A program made the translations under genes and the position numbers. Shown here piece after piece: positions 19,018 through 27,784 of a stretch of 64,000 bases of DNA. Below the pieces are notes generated by a model. The model was not told the DNA's origin. It saw nothing but the letters and a program-made list of their open reading frames with translations, and searched no databases. Position 1 is the stretch's first letter, and each line of letters starts with the position of its first letter. Source of the DNA: Allobosea sp. 67-29 (lineage in GTDB: Bacteria; Pseudomonadota; Alphaproteobacteria; Rhizobiales; Beijerinckiaceae); contig NZ_MKSQ01000025.1 in assembly GCF_001898115.1 (NCBI RefSeq), positions 28,469 to 92,468 on the forward strand, written 5' to 3'.

Positions 19018-19269
19018 ATGATCGTTAAGCTGGCTCGACTCGCCATCGCGGCTGGGCTTGTGCTGATGGCGGGCACGACGCAGGCCGAGGTGCGCTTGCG
19101 CCGCAATGTCCGCGTCGGCGGCCACGACTTCTCGAACCAGACCTTCAACCGCAACCGCCGCGCCGTCATTCATCTCTACGACCGCCAGCCACGCCACTCC
19201 GGCTGTGTCTGGCGCGCCGACGGACGGGGCGGAAAGGTCAAGATCTGCCATCTGCGCCGCATCCGTTGA
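19018..19269 (+). CDS. Small secreted protein, 83 residues, unknown function
   Basis: An N-terminal signal peptide (Lys, then a hydrophobic run, ending at TQAE near residue 24) is followed by a very basic mature part rich in Arg, Asn and His, with two cysteines near the C terminus (GCVW and KICH) that could form a disulfide. The frame ends 20 bases before a strong hairpin terminator, which supports it as a real transcription unit. I do not recognise a family. The ribosome site is weak. Confidence 0.65.
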   Translation: MIVKLARLAIAAGLVLMAGTTQAEVRLRRNVRVGGHDFSNQTFNRNRRAVIHLYDRQPRHSGCVWRADGRGGKVKICHLRRIR

Positions 19270-19288
19270 TCCGACCATCGCACGCAAT

Positions 19289-19320
19289 GAAAAGGGGCGC
19301 CCGGTCCGGCGCCCCTTTTC
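19289..19320. terminator. Bidirectional terminator
   Basis: A perfect 13-bp stem, GAAAAGGGGCGCC (19289-19301) with GGCGCCCCTTTTC (19308-19320), and a 6-base loop. A/T-rich stem ends give U-runs in both directions, so it serves the 83-residue protein gene on the plus strand and the 50-residue protein gene on the minus strand. Confidence 0.9.
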
Positions 19321-19352
19321 ATTGCCCTTCGCCGGGCAGATCGCGCCAGCGC

Positions 19353-19505
19353 TTACAGATGCGAACCGACCTCGTCGCGGAAATAGTAGCAGCCGAGGCC
19401 GAGGCAGCCGATCAGGATCGACAGCGCATAAGGTCCGAACAGACAGATGACGAAAACGGAACCGATGAAGCTCCGCATTCCCCATGTCAGCCACATGCTC
19501 TTCAT
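19353..19505 (-). CDS. Small hydrophobic membrane protein, 50 residues
   Basis: A 50-codon frame with an ATG at 19505 behind GAGGGG, and a TAA at 19353. About residues 13-42 are almost entirely hydrophobic (including GSVFVICLFGPYALSILIG and a Gly/Cys/Tyr run), followed by a short charged FRDEVGSHL tail. It probably spans the membrane once or as a hairpin. The gene ends about 35 bases before the shared bidirectional terminator. I do not recognise the family. Confidence 0.7.
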   Translation of the reverse strand: MKSMWLTWGMRSFIGSVFVICLFGPYALSILIGCLGLGCYYFRDEVGSHL

Positions 19506-19715
19506 GGCTCACCCCTCGCATTGCATTGACTGACAAAGGGTAAACGGGAAGCCATGAATCCAACTTGAACAGATATGGTGAATATCGAAATTCGCTGTCA
19601 GTTCCGTGTGTTAGAAAGTTTGGCGGAATTGCGGCCGGCATCGCCGCTTCCGTTCTCAATCAAGCCGCAATGCCGTAGCGTCATGGATAGGTCCCACGCT
19701 CGGAGAGTGATTCGC

Positions 19716-19958
19716 ATGACCAGAACATTGTTGATCGCCCTGGTGCTGGCCGGCAGCGCGAGCTTTGCCCATGCGCAGAGCTGCTCGGTCCAGGCCGGTG
19801 ACAAGAAGCTCGCCGGCGCCGCCAAGACGAGCTTCATGACCAGATGCGAGAAGGATGCGACCGCGACCTGCGACAAGCAGGCGGCCGACAAGAAGCTGGC
19901 CGGCGCCGCCAAGGCCAGCTTCACCAAGAAATGCGTCTCCGACGCCGTCGGCGGTTGA
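19716..19958 (+). CDS. PsiF repeat-containing secreted protein
   Basis: An 80-residue protein with a signal peptide ending at AHAQ near residue 21. The mature part has two tandem copies of a motif, DKKLAGAAKTSFMTRCEKDA and DKKLAGAAKASFTKKCVSDA, each with a cysteine, plus two further cysteines. This is the PsiF repeat pattern known from the E. coli phosphate-starvation-induced protein. The biochemical role is unknown. GGAGAG ahead of ATG 19716 supports the start. A strong terminator follows. Confidence 0.85.
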   Translation: MTRTLLIALVLAGSASFAHAQSCSVQAGDKKLAGAAKTSFMTRCEKDATATCDKQAADKKLAGAAKASFTKKCVSDAVGG

Positions 19959-20006
19959 TCGCGCCGAACGCTACGGAAGCCAGGCCTGGATAAGACTGGA
20001 TAAGAA

Positions 20007-20035
20007 AAGAGGCCGGCCCAAAGGGCCGGCCTCTT
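20007..20035. terminator. Bidirectional terminator
   Basis: A perfect 13-bp stem, AAGAGGCCGGCCC (20007-20019) with GGGCCGGCCTCTT (20023-20035), around AAA. The plus-strand A-tract at its left edge gives a U-run to the leftward Spy-like gene; it also closes the PsiF gene. Confidence 0.9.
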
Positions 20036-20055
20036 CCCGTCAGCGCGGGAAATCG

Positions 20056-20679
20056 TCACTCGTAGTCGTCGTAACCGCCGCGATCCGGCCCATCGCCGTT
20101 CCCGCGGTGCCAGCCCCAGCCATGGCCGCCGCCATGGTGGCGGCCACGCCATTCGCGCATCTCGCGGAAGCGTTCGCGGCCATCGGCCATGGCCTGCCGC
20201 ACCGAGCGGCGCATCACCGTCTTCTGCTCGTCGCTCAAGGTCGCCCAGAGCGGCCTCACCGTGTCGGCCAGTTCCTTCGCTGCCGAGGCCCTCTCGCCCA
20301 GGCGCTTCGCGCGCGCGTCGATCCGCTCCATCATGTCGGCGCTGCGCAGATTCTCGCGCTCCTCGCGCAGGGCGGCCCAGTGCTCGCGGCGCTGCTCCGA
20401 GCGTTGCTTGACCAGCACCTCGACCTTGTCGAAGAGCGGAACCTGCTCGGGCTTCAGCTTCAGATCCTCACGAACCTTGGCGAAGCGCTGCTCCATCCGG
20501 GCCTTGGCTTGCTCGGCGCGGCGCTGGCGCCATTCCTCGCGCCGCTGCTCGCGCGTCTGGGAGGTCTGCTCCTGCTTCTTGTCGCCGCCCGCCGAAGGGA
20601 CGGTCTGCGGCTGGGCCAGGGCGAAGGTGCTGGCGAGTGCCGCGATGGACGATGCGGCTATCAGGACGATGGGTTTCAT
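20056..20679 (-). CDS. Spy/CpxP-like periplasmic chaperone or metal sensor
   Basis: A 207-residue exported protein. A signal peptide ends near FALAQ at residue 23. The body is helical and highly charged (Arg/Glu/Lys coiled segments) with two LTxxQ-like motifs, LKPEQVPLF and LSDEQKTVM, the mark of the Spy/CpxP fold. The tail is rich in Gly, His, Trp and Asp (HHGGGHGWGWH), which could bind metal. Family members protect periplasmic proteins or sense heavy metals. It is monocistronic between a terminator and the divergent P1 peptidase. Confidence 0.85.
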   Translation of the reverse strand: MKPIVLIAASSIAALASTFALAQPQTVPSAGGDKKQEQTSQTREQRREEWRQRRAEQAKARMEQRFAKVREDLKLKPEQVPLFDKVEVLVKQRSEQRREHWAALREERENLRSADMMERIDARAKRLGERASAAKELADTVRPLWATLSDEQKTVMRRSVRQAMADGRERFREMREWRGRHHGGGHGWGWHRGNGDGPDRGGYDDYE

Positions 20680-20844
20680 GGAGGTCTCCTCGGGGGACAG
20701 CCTGTAACGTGTCGCTCAGCGGGTCTCGAAGCCGATTGGCGATGGCATCACGGTCGCTTCCAGCGCGTGAACCGGCGATGGCTCGCGCATGAAAAGATCG
20801 TAATGTGACGCCAACGCGTCCGGCGCGATTCGGTTCGGATCTCC

Positions 20845-21843
20845 ATGCGCAACCTCATCACCGATGTCCGTGGCGTCCTCATCGGCCAGGCTCACGATGC
20901 AACCGCCGCCACCGGTGTCACGGCGGCGGTGTTCGAGCGCCCGGCGGTCGCCTCCGCCGCCGTGCTCGGCGGCGGGCCGGGCACCCGCGACACCGACCTG
21001 CTGCAGCCGGAAATGACCGTCGAGCATATCGACGCGGTGGTGCTTGCCGGCGGCTCGGCCTGGGGGCTGGGCGCCGCCGATGGCGTCATGGGCTGGCTCG
21101 CGAGCCAGGGCCGCGGCTTCCCGGTCGGCAGTTTTCGCGTGCCGATCGTGCCGCAGGCGATCCTGTTCGATCTGATGAACGGTGGCGACAAGCCCTGGGC
21201 ACGCGGTAACGGCGAGACGCCCTATCGCCGGCTCGGCACCGAGGCCGCGCAGGCGGCCGGGCCGGACTTCGCGCTCGGCACTGCCGGCGCCGGCTATGGC
21301 GCAACGACGGTGAACCTGAAGGGCGGTGTCGGCTCGGCCAGCGCCCGCGCCGCAACCGGCCAGATCGTCGGCGCGCTGGTTGCCGTCAACGCCGTCGGCA
21401 GCGCCACGATCGGCGACGGGCCGCATTTCTGGGCGGCGCCCTATGAGCACAGCGCCGAGTTCGGCGGTCTCGGCTGGCCGGCGGCGATCACCCCTGCCGA
21501 GACCGCGCTGCGCTTCAAGGGAGGCACCGGGCGGAACACCACGATCGCCCTGGTCGCGACCGATGCCGTACTCACCAAGGCGCAGGCGAAGCGGCTCGCG
21601 CTCGCCGCCCATGACGGCCTCGCCCGGGCATTGCGCCCGGCCCACGCCCCGCTCGACGGCGACATCGTCTTCGCCGCCGCGACGGGCTACAGCGGCGCGC
21701 CCTCGGATGCCTTCGCTCTGACCGAGCTCTGCGCCACCGCGGCCGACGTCCTGGCGCGTGCGATAGGGCGCGGCGTCCATGCCGCGACGGCGCTGCCCTT
21801 CCCGGGCGCGCTGCCGGCCTGGCGCGACCGCTTCGGCGGCTGA
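20845..21843 (+). CDS. P1 family peptidase (DmpA-type aminopeptidase)
   Basis: A 332-residue member of the self-cleaving Ntn-like P1 peptidases. The opening NLITDVRGVLIGQAHD, the GGGPGTRDTDLL loop near 42-53, VLAGGSAWGLGAADGV near 66-81 and GRNTTIALVATDA near 229-241 are the family landmarks. The NTT at 231-233 probably holds the residue that becomes the N-terminal nucleophile after autocleavage. P1 enzymes release N-terminal D- or L-residues or act on beta-peptides; the substrate is not clear. It is divergent from the Spy-like gene. Confidence 0.92.
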   Translation: MRNLITDVRGVLIGQAHDATAATGVTAAVFERPAVASAAVLGGGPGTRDTDLLQPEMTVEHIDAVVLAGGSAWGLGAADGVMGWLASQGRGFPVGSFRVPIVPQAILFDLMNGGDKPWARGNGETPYRRLGTEAAQAAGPDFALGTAGAGYGATTVNLKGGVGSASARAATGQIVGALVAVNAVGSATIGDGPHFWAAPYEHSAEFGGLGWPAAITPAETALRFKGGTGRNTTIALVATDAVLTKAQAKRLALAAHDGLARALRPAHAPLDGDIVFAAATGYSGAPSDAFALTELCATAADVLARAIGRGVHAATALPFPGALPAWRDRFGG

Positions 21844-21947
21844 ACGAGGCCGCTCGCGGGCCCCCGAACTTAACCGGCCGGCAACCAATTCGGCGCAACC
21901 TGGGCGAGTACTATCGAGCAGCGTCGGCAAGCCGGGGGGGGCTTCGC

Positions 21948-22259
21948 ATGCGTGAGATAGCCTTCGGCCTGCTTCTGGCAGCGGCGATCGTCGTGACCGC
22001 CTTCCTGGCGGCGATGTGGCCGGAGCCGGGCCGGCCGCTGGTCGCTTTCTTTCCCGCCGGAAGCTCCGCGCGGGCGATGTCGGAAGCGGTGGCGCGCGCC
22101 GGCGGCAGCCTTCTGGACATCGACACGGGCTCGGCAACGATCACGACCATTGCCGACGACGCCGGCTTTCCGACCGCCCTCTACCGCTCCGGGGCCTGGC
22201 TGGTTCTGGACGGCTCCGTCGCGCAGCTTTGCGCCCGCTTCCGCCGCTGGAGGACCTGA
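21948..22259 (+). CDS. Small membrane-anchored protein coupled to a chemoreceptor gene
   Basis: A 103-residue protein with one N-terminal hydrophobic segment (residues about 4-24), then a 75-residue domain with alternating hydrophobic residues and the pattern LDIDTGSATITTIADDAGF. No family recognised. Its TGA overlaps the ATG of the chemoreceptor gene (TGATG at 22257-22261), so translation is coupled. A run of eight G residues sits just upstream as the ribosome-binding region. A role as a partner of the receptor is inferred from the coupling. Confidence 0.7.
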   Translation: MREIAFGLLLAAAIVVTAFLAAMWPEPGRPLVAFFPAGSSARAMSEAVARAGGSLLDIDTGSATITTIADDAGFPTALYRSGAWLVLDGSVAQLCARFRRWRT

Positions 22260-23707
22260 TGAGCAGCGTCGAACGCTTTCGCCGTCGCTTCGCGCCGCTG
22301 CTCATGGCCGTGCTCTGGGCCAATTTCGCTCTTCTCGGCCTGATTGCCGCCCGTGGCGATGGGATGATCCCGATCGCGGGCGCAGTCTTCGCGGCCATGG
22401 CCACGCTCGCCTGGATGATCGACCGTACCGGCTGGGTCACCCGGCAGACCAGCAGCGTCGCCGTGCTCGGCCAGGTGATGCTGCTCGTCTACGCCTTCCG
22501 GCAGCATCCCTACCAGGCCGACATGCATATGTATTTCTTCGCCATGCTGGCCGTGCTCGCCGGCTGGCTCGACTGGCGGATCTTCGTCCCGGCGACGGCG
22601 GTGATCGGACTGCACCACCTGCTGCTCAGCCTGTTCTACGCCGCCGGCGTCTTCCCGAACGGCAGCGACGTCAACCGCGTCCTGCTGCACGCGGCCATCG
22701 TGGTCGTCCAGGCGGCCGCGCTGAGCTGGATCGTGCATGCGCTGAACCGCTCGATGCAGACCACCGAGCAGGAGCGCCACGAAGCCGACATCGCCCGCAA
22801 GGCCGCCGACGAGGCGCGGCGCGACGTCGCCGAGACGACCACCCGCGCCGCCGGCGAGCGACGGCAAATTCTGCATCGGATCGCCAACGAATTCGAGCAG
22901 AGGATCACCGGCATCACCCGCGACCTGGTGCAATCGGTCCAGTCGCTGCATCTCGCCTCGCAGGAGATGCGCAGCGGTGCGGGCGAGGTTTCCAAGCGCT
23001 CCACCGTCGCCTCGCGGTCGTCCCGCGAAATGTCGGCGAATGTGCAGGCGGTCGGGCAGGTCACGACCGAGCTCGCCGATTCCTTCGCCGAGGTCGACCG
23101 TCAGGTCGGGGAAACCACGCGCGTCGTCGGCGACACCACGCGGCAGGCCGGGGCCGTGCTCGAGTCGGTCGCCGATCTCTCGCGCAAGGCCGACGAGATC
23201 AGCACGATCGTCGTCACCATCTCCACGATCGCACAGCACACCAACCTGCTCGCGCTGAATGCCTCGATCGAGGCTGCCCGGCTCGGCCATTCCCGAGGCG
23301 GGTTCAGCGTGGTTGCCCAGGAGATCAAGATGCTCGCCGAGCAGACCTCGCAGGCGACCGAGGCGATCCAGTCACAGATCGACGCGATCCACACCTCCAG
23401 CAAGACCGCCATCTCCGCCATCGATGCGATGAACGACACGATCGGCTCGCTCAACCGCATTTCCGGACATGTCGCCGCGGTGGTCGAGCAGCAGACGGCC
23501 GCAGCCGTGGGGCTCGCCGCCAATATCGGCCGCGTCGCGAACGAGACCGTCGTCGCCGGGGAGCATATCGAGTTCGCAAGCCGCATGGCGACAGAGACCG
23601 ATGTCGCCGCCGGCCAGATCGCGGATTCGGCCGATCGGCTTTCGCAGCAATCGACCCACCTCGACCAGGAAGTCGCGCAGTTCCTCGGCCACATCCGCGC
23701 GGCCTGA
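22259..23707 (+). CDS. Methyl-accepting chemotaxis protein with a six-helix membrane sensor
   Basis: A 482-residue chemoreceptor. Six hydrophobic segments fill residues about 11-162 with no sizeable periplasmic domain; histidines at about 90, 119 and 120 lie in or near membrane segments (DMHMYFF, GLHHLLLS). A cytoplasmic coiled coil follows, with the signalling hairpin at about 318-362 (ISTIAQHTNLLALNASIEAA). This tip contacts CheA/CheW. There is no separate HAMP domain that I can see. The sensory input may be in the membrane, such as redox state or a ligand bound there; that is inference. Translation is coupled to the small protein upstream. Confidence 0.92.
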   Translation: MSSVERFRRRFAPLLMAVLWANFALLGLIAARGDGMIPIAGAVFAAMATLAWMIDRTGWVTRQTSSVAVLGQVMLLVYAFRQHPYQADMHMYFFAMLAVLAGWLDWRIFVPATAVIGLHHLLLSLFYAAGVFPNGSDVNRVLLHAAIVVVQAAALSWIVHALNRSMQTTEQERHEADIARKAADEARRDVAETTTRAAGERRQILHRIANEFEQRITGITRDLVQSVQSLHLASQEMRSGAGEVSKRSTVASRSSREMSANVQAVGQVTTELADSFAEVDRQVGETTRVVGDTTRQAGAVLESVADLSRKADEISTIVVTISTIAQHTNLLALNASIEAARLGHSRGGFSVVAQEIKMLAEQTSQATEAIQSQIDAIHTSSKTAISAIDAMNDTIGSLNRISGHVAAVVEQQTAAAVGLAANIGRVANETVVAGEHIEFASRMATETDVAAGQIADSADRLSQQSTHLDQEVAQFLGHIRAA

Positions 23708-23838
23708 GGGAATTGTTCCGGAAACGCGAAATCGGCTATAGCATCGGCCGGTCGGTGAAATCTCCTTTCCGGAACGATCCGGCACACTGAAAACGTGATC
23801 GACCGCGCCCATCTGCGCACGCGATCCCAGGCAGCACC

Positions 23839-24627
23839 ATGTCCACAGACGATTTCCTCGCCCGTTTCGGCTCGCCCGGCGCGAGCCAGCCCGACCCCGT
23901 CGCCGCAGCCCAGCAGGCGATGCGCAACCCCTTGCCGGCGCGCTTCTACAAGCTGGCGGGCACATTGGAGCAGGACGGGCTGTTCCATGTCGCGCTCGAC
24001 GGCAGGACGGCCCGTACCCCCGCCCGCAAACCCCTCGCCGTCGGCTCGCGCCCGGTGGCGGAAGCCCTTGCAACCGAGTGGGAAGCCCAAAGCGAACGCA
24101 TCGATCCGGCCCGGATGCCTCTGACCCGCCTCGTCAATTCGGCGCTGGACGGCGTGGCGGACCAGCAGGAGGCCGTACGCGCCGAAATCGTCCGCTACGC
24201 CGCATCCGATGCGCTCTGCTATCGGGCCGGAGAACCGGCAGAGCTGGTCGCGCTGCAGGATGCCGTCTGGCAGCCTGTTCTGCGCGAGGTCGAGGCCCTG
24301 ATCGGAGGCCGCTTCGTGCTGAGCCAGGGCGTGGTCTTTGCCGAGCAGCCCGTGGAGACGCTGGCGGCCTTCGCCCGAAAGGTCGATGCCATCCCCGCCC
24401 CGCTCGCGCTTGCAGGCGCCCACAACGTCATGACCCTGACCGGCTCCGCGATCCTGACGCTGGCGCTCGCGCACCGGCTGGTCGGCCCGGATGCGACCTG
24501 GGAAGCGGCTCATCTCGACGAGGATTACCAGATCTCGGTCTGGGGCCAGGACGAGGAGGCGGCCGAGCGGCGCGCCATCCGGCGGCGCGAATTCGACGCC
24601 GCCGTGCTGTTGTTGGAACATGGCTAG
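23839..24627 (+). CDS. ATP12 family F1-ATPase assembly chaperone
   Basis: A 262-residue protein of the ATP12 family, the chaperone that binds the F1 alpha subunit during ATP synthase assembly in mitochondria and alphaproteobacteria. Family features are FYKLAGTLEQDG..VALDGRTARTPARKPL at about 36-65, an ATEWEAQSERIDPARMPLTRL segment near 75-97, and HNVMTLTGSAILTLAL near 195. The length is normal. It lies upstream of pccB on the same strand. Confidence 0.93.
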   Translation: MSTDDFLARFGSPGASQPDPVAAAQQAMRNPLPARFYKLAGTLEQDGLFHVALDGRTARTPARKPLAVGSRPVAEALATEWEAQSERIDPARMPLTRLVNSALDGVADQQEAVRAEIVRYAASDALCYRAGEPAELVALQDAVWQPVLREVEALIGGRFVLSQGVVFAEQPVETLAAFARKVDAIPAPLALAGAHNVMTLTGSAILTLALAHRLVGPDATWEAAHLDEDYQISVWGQDEEAAERRAIRRREFDAAVLLLEHG

Positions 24628-24716
24628 CCGAAAGCCGAACAGGCCGGGCGTAGACTCGCGCCGTCAGGCCCCTTAATCCGGATGCCGACCATTTCGTCGG
24701 CTCCGGGGTTCCCGCC

Positions 24717-26246
24717 ATGAAGGACGTTCTCGAACAGCTCGAATCCCGCCGCGAGGGCGCACGGCTCGGCGGCGGCGAACGTCGCATCGAGGCGCAGCAC
24801 AAGCGCGGCAAGCTGACGGCGCGCGAGCGCATCGAGCTCCTGCTCGACAAGGACTCCTTCGAGGAGTTCGACATGTTCGTGCAGCAGCGCTGCGTCGATT
24901 TCGGCATGGACAAGGCCGAGAAGATCCCCGGCGACGGCGTCGTCACCGGCTGGGGCACGGTCAACGGCCGCACCGTTTTCGTCTTCTCGAAGGACTTCAC
25001 CGTCTTCGGCGGCTCGCTCTCCGAGACCCACGCCCAGAAGATCATCAAGATTCAGGACATGGCGCTGAAGATGCGCGCGCCGATCGTCGGCCTGTTCGAT
25101 GCCGGCGGCGCCCGCATCCAGGAGGGCGTCGCGGCGCTCGGTGGCTATGGCGAGGTCTTCAAGCGCAATGTGCAGGCGTCGGGTGTCATCCCCCAGATCT
25201 CGGTGATCATGGGCCCCTGCGCCGGTGGCGACGTCTATTCCCCGGCGATGACCGATTTCATCTTCATGGTCCGCGACACCTCCTACATGTTCGTGACCGG
25301 TCCCGAGGTGGTGAAGACCGTCACCAACGAGACCGTCACCTCCGAGGAACTCGGCGGCGCCAAGGTCCATACCTCGAAATCCTCCGTCGCGGATGGCTCC
25401 TTCGAGAACGACGTCGAGGCGCTGCTGCAGGTGCGCCGGCTGATCGACTTCCTGCCGGCCAACAACACCGTCGGCGTCCCGGAATGGCCGAGCTTCGACG
25501 TGCCCGACCGCGTCGACATGAGCTTGGACACGCTGGTCCCGGACAATCCGAACAAGCCCTACGACATCAAGGAACTGATCCTGAAGACGGTCGACGAGGG
25601 CGACTTCTTCGAGATTCAGGAAGCCTACGCGAAGAACATCGTCACCGGCTTCGCCCGCATCGAGGGCCGCACCGTCGGCATCGTCGCGAACCAGCCGATG
25701 GTTCTGGCCGGCGTCCTCGATTCCGACGCCTCGCGCAAGGCCGCCCGCTTCGTGCGCTATTGCGACGCCTTCGAAGTCCCGATCGTCACCTTCGTCGACG
25801 TTCCCGGCTTCCTGCCGGGCACCGCCCAGGAATATGGCGGCCTGATCAAGCACGGCGCCAAGCTGCTCTTCGCCTATAGCGAATGCACCGTACCGCTGGT
25901 CACGATCATCACGCGCAAGGCTTTCGGCGGCGCCTATGACGTGATGGCCTCCAAGCATATCGGCGCCGACGTCAACTACGCCTGGCCGTCCGCGCAGATC
26001 GCGGTGATGGGCGCCAAGGGTGCGGTCGAGATCATCTTCCGCGGCATGGACGCGGATGGCATCGCGGCCAAGACCAAGGAATACGAGGACCGCTTCATGT
26101 CCCCCTTCGTCGCGGCCGAGCGCGGCTATGTCGACGAAGTCATCATGCCACACTCGACCCGCCGCCGCATCGCCCGGGCGCTTGCCATGCTCCGCACCAA
26201 GAACGTCGAACGCCCCTGGCGCAAGCATGACAACATCCCGCTCTGA
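24717..26246 (+). CDS. pccB: Propionyl-CoA carboxylase beta subunit
   Basis: A 509-residue carboxyltransferase subunit. It transfers carboxyl from biotin to propionyl-CoA, giving methylmalonyl-CoA. N- and C-terminal crotonase-like halves are present: [24 protein letters not shown] near 125-147, [17 protein letters not shown] near 163-179, and in the second half [19 protein letters not shown] near 361-379 and [12 protein letters not shown] near 398. The partner biotin subunit gene is not in the window. The opening, [20 protein letters not shown], is that of PccB-type proteins. No terminator is obvious in the 164 bases after it. Confidence 0.95.
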   Translation: MKDVLEQLESRREGARLGGGERRIEAQHKRGKLTARERIELLLDKDSFEEFDMFVQQRCVDFGMDKAEKIPGDGVVTGWGTVNGRTVFVFSKDFTVFGGSLSETHAQKIIKIQDMALKMRAPIVGLFDAGGARIQEGVAALGGYGEVFKRNVQASGVIPQISVIMGPCAGGDVYSPAMTDFIFMVRDTSYMFVTGPEVVKTVTNETVTSEELGGAKVHTSKSSVADGSFENDVEALLQVRRLIDFLPANNTVGVPEWPSFDVPDRVDMSLDTLVPDNPNKPYDIKELILKTVDEGDFFEIQEAYAKNIVTGFARIEGRTVGIVANQPMVLAGVLDSDASRKAARFVRYCDAFEVPIVTFVDVPGFLPGTAQEYGGLIKHGAKLLFAYSECTVPLVTIITRKAFGGAYDVMASKHIGADVNYAWPSAQIAVMGAKGAVEIIFRGMDADGIAAKTKEYEDRFMSPFVAAERGYVDEVIMPHSTRRRIARALAMLRTKNVERPWRKHDNIPL

Positions 26247-26410
26247 GGCCCATGGCCACGACGCGCCGCGGCGGTCGCGAGAAGCCAATCGAACCCTCCC
26301 GTCGATCCGGCCCGATGATGTGCCGGCCGGGAGCCGAGCTCCGGGCTCCGGCATGACACCCGCGGCATAATCCGCTAAGGCGGCAGCCACCCTCTCGAAC
26401 TGCCGTCCGA

Positions 26411-27784
26411 ATGCTCTTCAACTCCTTCGCCTTCCTGCTCGCCTTCCTGCCGCTGGCGCTCGCGCTGCACTGGCTGGCGGAACGTTTCGCGCCGAGCCTG
26501 CGCCTGCCGGTGCTGGTCCTGCTGTCCTTCGCCTTCTACGGCTACTGGGACTGGCGCTTCCTGCCGCTGCTGATCCTGTCCATCGGCATCAACTGGCTGA
26601 TCGCGGAAGCCTTCCAGAAGTCCCGGGCCGGGGGTCTGATAACGCTCGCCATCGTGCTCAACCTCGCCGTCCTGGCGATCTTCAAATACTTCAACTTCTT
26701 TGCCGAGCTCGCTGGAATGATTCCGGGATTGCCGGTTCCGAAGCTCGATGTCGCGCTGCCGCTCGGCATTTCCTTCTTCACCTTCCACCACATCATGTAC
26801 CTGACCGATCTGAGGCGCGGCCAGGCGCCGCGCTACGATCTCGTCCGCTATGCGCTCTACATCGCCTTCTTCCCGCAGGTCCTGGCAGGGCCGCTGGTCC
26901 GCTGGCGCGAGATCATGCACCAGCTCGACGAGCGCCCCTACCAGCGCCCGGACGCGGCCGAGCGGATCGCGCGCGGGCTGATGCTGCTGACCCTCGGCCT
27001 CGCCAAGAAGGTGCTGCTCGGCGACCCGCTGGCCGAGTACGCCAACCCGATCTTCGCGGCCGCCGCCGCCGGCAAGGTCGTGAGCGTGATGGAAGCCTGG
27101 CAGGCGACGCTCGCCTTCACCTTCCAGATCTATTTCGACTTTTCGGGCTACACCGACATGGCGCTCGGAATCGCCCTGCTGTTCGGCGTCGTGCTGCCGC
27201 AGAACTTCGACATCCCCTATCGCTCGCTCTCGATCCAGGATTTCTGGCGGCGCTGGCACATGACCCTGTCGCGCTTCCTGCGCGACTATCTCTACATTCC
27301 GCTCGGCGGCTCGCGCAGCGGCCTACCCACCCAGGTCTGGGCGCTTTTCGCCACCATGGCTCTCGGCGGCCTCTGGCACGGAGCCGGCCTGACCTTCGTC
27401 GCCTGGGGCGTGGCGCACGGCCTGGCGCTGATCGTCGCTTTGTTCTGGCGCCGCGCCGGCTGGCCGATGCCTGCCCCGCTCGGCTGGCTCCTCACCTTCC
27501 TGTTCGTGGTGCTGTGCTGGGTGCTGTTCCGGGCCCCGAGCTTCGAAGCCGCGCTGGCGATCTACAAGGGCCTGTTCGGCCTGGCTCCGATCGGGACCGG
27601 CTTCAAATGGCGCGCGCTGCTGCCGGCCGCCGCTTTCGCGATCATCGGCCCGACCGCCTGGAACCTGGTGCACCGGCTCCCCCCGGCGCGCTGGCTGGCC
27701 GTGCTGGCTGGCCTCCTGTTCGTCCTCATCCTGCTCAAGATCGGCGAAGACGCCAATTATGAGTTCATCTACTTCCAGTTCTGA
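26411..27784 (+). CDS. MBOAT family O-acyltransferase (AlgI/DltB-like)
   Basis: A 457-residue membrane-bound O-acyltransferase with about eleven or twelve hydrophobic segments. SFFTFHHIMYLTD, FWRRWHMTLSRFLRDYLYIPLGG (His near 282) and GGLWHGAGLTFVAWG (His near 321, the catalytic position) are the AlgI-type motifs. Such proteins move acyl groups across the inner membrane to a surface polymer. The substrate is unknown: no alginate, cellulose or teichoic acid genes are nearby. It overlaps the next gene by 26 bases. Confidence 0.93.
   Translation: MLFNSFAFLLAFLPLALALHWLAERFAPSLRLPVLVLLSFAFYGYWDWRFLPLLILSIGINWLIAEAFQKSRAGGLITLAIVLNLAVLAIFKYFNFFAELAGMIPGLPVPKLDVALPLGISFFTFHHIMYLTDLRRGQAPRYDLVRYALYIAFFPQVLAGPLVRWREIMHQLDERPYQRPDAAERIARGLMLLTLGLAKKVLLGDPLAEYANPIFAAAAAGKVVSVMEAWQATLAFTFQIYFDFSGYTDMALGIALLFGVVLPQNFDIPYRSLSIQDFWRRWHMTLSRFLRDYLYIPLGGSRSGLPTQVWALFATMALGGLWHGAGLTFVAWGVAHGLALIVALFWRRAGWPMPAPLGWLLTFLFVVLCWVLFRAPSFEAALAIYKGLFGLAPIGTGFKWRALLPAAAFAIIGPTAWNLVHRLPPARWLAVLAGLLFVLILLKIGEDANYEFIYFQF

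Noticed and set aside
26247..26410. Imperfect palindromes (TGCCGG..CCGGCA) after pccB
   Set aside because: The arms pair over only six bases before diverging, so I could not support a terminator or repeat call.
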